From positions 1,765,445-1,829,444 of the forward strand of contig JAQFVV010006216.1 in NCBI GenBank assembly GCA_028023455.1: a DNA stretch of 64,000 bases. The letters are read 5' to 3'. Positions 59,700 through 64,000 of the stretch are shown piece after piece. Source of the DNA: Epiperipatus broadwayi. Its lineage: Eukaryota > Onychophora > Udeonychophora > Euonychophora > Peripatidae. Under the pieces are notes generated by a model. It had not been told where the DNA came from and ran no database searches. It saw nothing but the letters and a program-made list of their open reading frames with translations. Position 1 is the stretch's first letter; the number at the start of each line of letters is the position of its first letter. A program made the translations under genes and the position numbers.

Positions 59700-60434
59700 T
59701 AACATGTAACTTACATCTTACTAATCGATGATCACTTCCTGTGTTAAATTTATTAAGAAGATTACAATCTTGAAATATGTATTTTCTGTTAGTCAAAATA
59801 TAATCCAATTCTGCTGTACCTTCATTTGGATGCTTCCATGTCCATTTCCTTTTAACATTTTTCTCAAAAAAAGAATTCATAATATAAAGTTTTTCTTTTT
59901 CTGCAAACTCCACAAGTCTATGTCCTCTCTCATTTCTATTACCATAACCAAAATTACCTACAGCATTTTCATCTTTCATTTGTTTACCAATTCTAGCATT
60001 AAAGTCTCCCATAACAATTTTAAAATGTTGTTTACTCTGATCAAAAGTTTTTTGTACATCCATATAAAAATCTTCTATAACTTCATCACTATGAGAACTT
60101 GTTGGGGCATAAACCTGAATTATCTGTATTTGGTATCTGCTATTAAGTTGTAAAACTAATCTTGCCACTCTGTCTGATACACCATCAATCTCCACAATGT
60201 TATTCTTCCATTTTTATTTATAATGAATCCTGCTCCACTTGTGTTTCCAATATTTGTGCCTTTATAGTAGAGTATATGTCCACTTTTTAAATAAATTGTT
60301 TCTTCACCTTTTCTTCTAACTTCACAAAGTCCAATAATGTCCCATTTAATATAAGACAGTTCTTCTAACTCTTGCAATCTTCCTTCACTGGAAAGTGATC
60401 TGCAGTTGTAAGTACCTAAATAAAAAGTCATCAA
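59700..60434 (-). pseudogene. LINE APE-type endonuclease domain, copy 2, nearly intact
   Basis: GTYNCRSLSSEGR, IIGLCEVRRKGEE, IIQVYAPTSSH, VMGDFNARIGKQMKDENAVG, ELDYILTNRKY and GSDHRLVRCKLH are all readable. These keep the catalytic E, the D-N pair and SDH. One frameshift near 60185 splits the domain into two overlapping frames (60434-60156 and 60195-59491). Confidence 0.87.
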
Positions 60435-60788
60435 TCAGGGGATTCTTAACACTCTCCACCTTTAGCCACCAACAGCTATCTTGGTTGGTGACTTTACAGC
60501 CTACTGGAAATAAAAGCCATGGTTTATTTTTGTCTGTTATGATTGTATATATTGGAAAAAATATACTTAAACTTGGAGGTAAAAAGCCAATAAACTCACC
60601 ATGCTGGCTAATGCGTGTTGGTGAGCAGCCCATCCATGTTTGTATACTATAAAAATAATCACATAGTAATAACAACTGCAACAACAAGAATGTATGGAGT
60701 GGACATTAGGAATTTGCCCTGCTCGGTTCCTTTAAGGCCTCCAAGAGGAATCAAAGGGTCTCCTTTCAGTTAATAGCAAACTCCTTTC

Positions 60789-61240
60789 TGCACTCATTAA
60801 ATATATATAAAATATATTTTAAATTATTAACCTATTCTTCTTATTTATTTCTTTAATGAAATGAATTCAATAATAAAGGAAATAAGATTAATATTCCCCA
60901 ATTATAATTTTTAAAAAATTAAATGGTATTTATAAAAGTTAATGCAATAGTCCTAGATGTTCCTGGAATTCGCAAATGAAAATCCTTCAAAGATACAATT
61001 CATAATTCCTTAGTTATTATACATTGAAGAAGATAATATGAGATTTAAAGTTGATGTTTAGTTTCCTCCTTGAATATAGATATCAACTTCATTCATACAC
61101 AGTTCTTTTATTAACAATTATAATTCCATTTTGAAGATATAGATTACATATAATTTTAAAGGCATTTGGAAAAAGTTGTTATTCATATATATATATATAT
61201 AAATTATTAATCAATGTCTGTATTCCAATTATAATAAAAT
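60789..61240. other. AT-rich stretch without recognisable genes
   Basis: Spacer between the LINE and the Penelope-like pair, with an AT run at about 61185-61202. Nothing else was seen. Confidence 0.5.
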
Positions 61241-61411
61241 ATATATAATTATTCAAAACAATACAATAATTAATACAGTAACAATATTTTAAACAAATAT
61301 ATACCAATTTAATAGAAGTACTTTCAACTATCTATGTAGTCGTTGTCAACTAGACTCAAATTGTATTAGAAAAAACCATTACAAATGTAAACAAAAGCAA
61401 TACGTCATACA

Positions 61412-62617
61412 TCAATTTTCCCACAATTCATTAATTTTTATATTGGCTGTCTGTCTATTTATCAACTGTTGCTTTTCACTTTTTATTAACATAGCTTCTT
61501 TAATTTTGCATTTATTATTATTTCTTTCAATACACAAAATTTTAACTTTATTAAAATCAAAATCAAAACCATAATTACATGTTACATTATGATCAAAAAA
61601 TACTGATGGTGATACATCATCATTTCTAACATTCTCTTGTCTTGATTTTTGCACTCGTTTATATAATAACAAATGCTCCTTTGATCTTTTCTCCAATGTA
61701 CATCGAGATTCCCCAATATATGCCTTTCCACAAACACATAGCCATTTATATATTGTACAACTTTGATTTAAAATACTACATCTATTTTTTGAATTATCTA
61801 TTAATCTATTTAAATTAGGAGTAGTATAAAATGCAACTCGACATATATTTTTATATATCTGTTTTATAAATTTCACCTGTTCATTACAAATAAATGGTAT
61901 TGATATCCAAGTATATTTTATTTTATCAATATCTATAGCATCTAAAATATTTCTATTATTATTAAACTTAGTAACAATATTATAAATTAATTTATGATCA
62001 TATCCAACATTTAACAAATCCATAGTAAATACATTTATGTTACTTATTTTATCAGAACTATATTTACATAATTTATTATTCCTAAATAAAAATGATTTTA
62101 AACCGGATAATTTATGTGCTATTGACACATTTGAATACCAAGGAATATATCCTCTTTTTTCAATATCTTTTATTACCATACAATAATCTAATTTATTTTT
62201 ATTACGTGTAACTTTAATATCTAAATACTGAATTGACTTTTTTTCTTCAAAAGATTTACTCCATTTTAAACCTTCTAAACTATTTAATTCATTGAATAAT
62301 ACATTTATAATATCTAAACTTCCACAAACGAAAACATCATCAACATACCTGTAATAAATTTTAATACCTTGGCAATATATATTAGTATTAAGAATTATAT
62401 CTTCATATCTTGATACCACAAAATTACATATTTGTGAAACTACAGGAAGTCCCATAGGCCATCCGTAATCCATTTTATAATAAATTTCATTAAATATAGC
62501 ATATATATTTTTATCAATAAAATATAATACATCATTTACAAATTTTACTTTTTTAACATCAACTTTTTTTAACCTTAAAGCATCTAATATAATTTTTATA
62601 GATTTTAATCTATTAAT
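61412..62617 (-). CDS. Penelope-like RT C-terminal half with GIY-YIG endonuclease, intact frame
   Basis: The frame stays open for about 400 codons from a TGA near 62620. The first ATG is at 62473, but readable RT sequence (VNDVLYFIDKNIYAIFNEI) lies upstream of it, so this is a 5'-truncated ORF rather than a gene with that start. RT landmarks are GWPMGLPVVS, corresponding to the GxPMGSPLS block, and YRYVDDVFVCG with the catalytic DD pair. The endonuclease carries CTIYKWLCVCGKAYIGESRC, with the tyrosine, cysteine pair and YIG, then KRSKEHLLLYKR with the conserved R and H, and ends KINELWEN. RT palm N-terminal blocks are missing. It would not be functional alone but keeps an intact endonuclease. 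Confidence 0.87.
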   Translation of the reverse strand: MNRLKSIKIILDALRLKKVDVKKVKFVNDVLYFIDKNIYAIFNEIYYKMDYGWPMGLPVVSQICNFVVSRYEDIILNTNIYCQGIKIYYRYVDDVFVCGSLDIINVLFNELNSLEGLKWSKSFEEKKSIQYLDIKVTRNKNKLDYCMVIKDIEKRGYIPWYSNVSIAHKLSGLKSFLFRNNKLCKYSSDKISNINVFTMDLLNVGYDHKLIYNIVTKFNNNRNILDAIDIDKIKYTWISIPFICNEQVKFIKQIYKNICRVAFYTTPNLNRLIDNSKNRCSILNQSCTIYKWLCVCGKAYIGESRCTLEKRSKEHLLLYKRVQKSRQENVRNDDVSPSVFFDHNVTCNYGFDFDFNKVKILCIERNNNKCKIKEAMLIKSEKQQLINRQTANIKINELWEN

Positions 62618-62680
62618 TCATCGTTTGATTTTGTAAAGAAAATTCAAAATATTAATATTAATAATAATATATGTGAGATG

Positions 62681-63620
62681 TACAGGTATGTTGATGATGT
62701 TTTCGTTTGTGGAAGTTTAGATATTATAAATGTATTATTCAATGAATTAAATAGTTTAGAAGGTTTAAAATGGAGTAAATCTTTTGAAGAAAAAAAGTCA
62801 ATTCAGTATTTAGATATTAAAGTTACACGTAATAAAAATAAATTAGATTATTGTATGGTAATAAAAGATATTGAAAAAAGAGGATATATTCCTTGGTATT
62901 CAAATGTGCCAATTGCACATAAATTATCCAGTTTAAAATCATTTTTATTTAGGAATAATAAATTATGTAAATATAGTTCTGATAAAATAAGTAACATAAA
63001 TGTATTTATTATGGATTTGTTAAATGTTGGATATGATCATAAATTAATTTATAATATTGTTACTAAGTTTAATAATAATAGAAATATTTTAGATGCTATA
63101 GATATTGATAAAATAAAATATACTTGGATATCAATACCATTTATTTGTAATGAACAGGTTAAATTTATAAAACAGATATATAAAAATATATGTCGAGTTG
63201 CATTTTATACTACTCCTAATTTAAATAGATTAATAAATAATTCAAAAAATAGGTGTAGTATTTTAAATCAAAGTTGTGCAATATATAAATGGCTATGTTT
63301 TGTGGAAAGGCATATATTGGGGAATCTCGATGTACATTGGAGAAAAGATCAAGGAGCATTTGTTATTATATAAACGAGTGCAAAAATCAAGACAAGAGAA
63401 TGTTAGAAATGATGATGTATCACCATCAGTATTTTTTGATCATAATGTAACATGTAATTATGGTTTTGATTTTGATTTTAATAAAGTTAAAATTCTGTGT
63501 ATTGAAAGAAATAATAATAAACGCAAAATTAAAGAAGCTATGTTAATAAAAAGTGAAAAGCAACAGTTGATAAATAGACAGACAGCCAATATAAAAATTA
63601 ATGAATTGTGGGAAAATTGA
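62681..63620 (+). pseudogene. Penelope-like RT-endonuclease fragment, inverted twin, frameshifted
   Basis: Identity with the minus-strand copy begins at YRYVDDVFVCG (62681) and continues through IPWYSNVPIAHKLSSLKS to CSILNQSC. Two single-base deletions near 63297 and 63351 then put the GIY-YIG block and the following HLLLYKR part into different frames, with a stop at 63371. The last part (RQENVRNDDVSPSVFF to KINELWEN) is readable again and ends at 63620. Upstream of the identity point the plus-strand sequence (FDFVKKIQNINI) does not match the twin. Confidence 0.88.
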
Positions 63621-63800
63621 TGTATGACGTATTGCTTTTGTTTACATTTGTAACAGTTTTTTCTAATACAATTTGAGTCTAGTTGACAACGACTACATAG
63701 ATAGTTGAAAGTACTTCTATTAAATTGGTATATATTTGTTTAAAATATTGTTACTGTATTAATTATTGTATTGTTTTGAATAATTATATATATATATATA

Positions 63801-64000
63801 TTTAACTAGACAAGCATATTTTATATATCCAACAATAAAATCAGTGTTCTACTGACTTTGTATTTTTCTTATAATGTAAAGTTCATTAATTTAATTTACT
63901 TGAAATTTTTTATAAAAATGTTCTTTTTAAAATGATCTTTACATTTAGAACTCCAATTAGAACGATCTTTATAGAATATGAAAATATATTCAAATTAAGT
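63801..64000. other. AT-rich end of window without recognisable features
   Basis: Nothing was recognised beyond the AT run that closes the inverted repeat. Confidence 0.5.

Larger units (their letters stand above)
57641..60788 (-). mobile_element. RTE-like non-LTR retrotransposon, near full length, copy 2
   Basis: Reverse-oriented relative of 23262-26408 over its full length, with the same start word (GAAAGGAGTTTGCTATTAAC on the minus strand) and the same GTTGATGATGAT tail at 57641. The endonuclease is better preserved than in copy 1. The reverse transcriptase is broken. No clear target duplication was seen. Confidence 0.88.
61241..63800. repeat. Inverted repeat of two Penelope-like copies, arms about 1.1 kb
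   Basis: 61241-62353 is the reverse complement of 62681-63800 with few differences. The spacer is about 327 bp. Both arms begin at the same RT codons (TACAGGTATGTTGATGATGT on the plus strand) and end in the same AT run. The arms point away from each other in the coding sense (tail to outside), so a transcript across the spacer would fold into a long double-stranded RNA. Confidence 0.93.

Overview
The window is strongly AT-rich eukaryotic DNA, with long A/T runs, AT and AAT microsatellites and no convincing host protein-coding gene. Almost everything that can be recognised is a transposable element or its remains. The element types are RTE-like LINEs with an APE endonuclease, Penelope-like elements with a GIY-YIG endonuclease, a ZBED5-like hAT element, a piggyBac-like element, and LTR retrotransposons with short degenerate gag remains. 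This mix points to an animal genome. The sequence alone does not settle the phylum.

Layout from left to right. A 398-bp hAT MITE with a perfect 8-bp target duplication lies at 1.0 kb. A minus-strand LTR-element remnant (3.8-6.8 kb) has a coiled-coil gag-like pseudogene and a primer-binding-site-like motif. A piggyBac-like element (7.35-9.89 kb) encloses a minisatellite of alternating 162- and 197-bp units. An unclassified dispersed repeat lies at 10.3-11.1 kb and has an inverted relative at 35.9-36.7 kb. A compositionally distinct block spans 11.2-13.2 kb, and a ghost coding segment lies at 13.9-14.2 kb. After a long empty AT-rich stretch come a Penelope-like remnant (21.6-23.1 kb), an RTE LINE (23.26-26.41 kb), an AAC/AAT microsatellite, and a tandem array of about 446-bp units (27.5-29.3 kb). 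At 34.9-36.7 kb there is a cluster of LINE, Penelope-associated and dispersed repeats.

The densest region is 41.5-53.3 kb. A ZBED5-like hAT element was split by an LTR retrotransposon with LTRs of about 2.45 kb and a gag remnant but no pol. The left LTR of that element was then invaded by a tandem array of 415-bp units. The tail of the window holds a second RTE LINE in reverse orientation (57.64-60.79 kb) and two head-to-head Penelope-like copies forming an inverted repeat with 1.1-kb arms (61.24-63.80 kb).

The most interesting signal is RNA rather than protein. Three unrelated repeat families contain sequences that fold by hand into type I hammerhead self-cleaving ribozymes: the 446-bp array (+ strand units), the 415-bp array (minus strand), and a Penelope-associated repeat at 22.97 and 35.4 kb. 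Tandem units of this size with one hammerhead each resemble animal retrozymes, which are small non-coding retroelements thought to move as circular RNAs, possibly with the help of Penelope-like enzymes. Such enzymes are encoded, in damaged form, in this same window.
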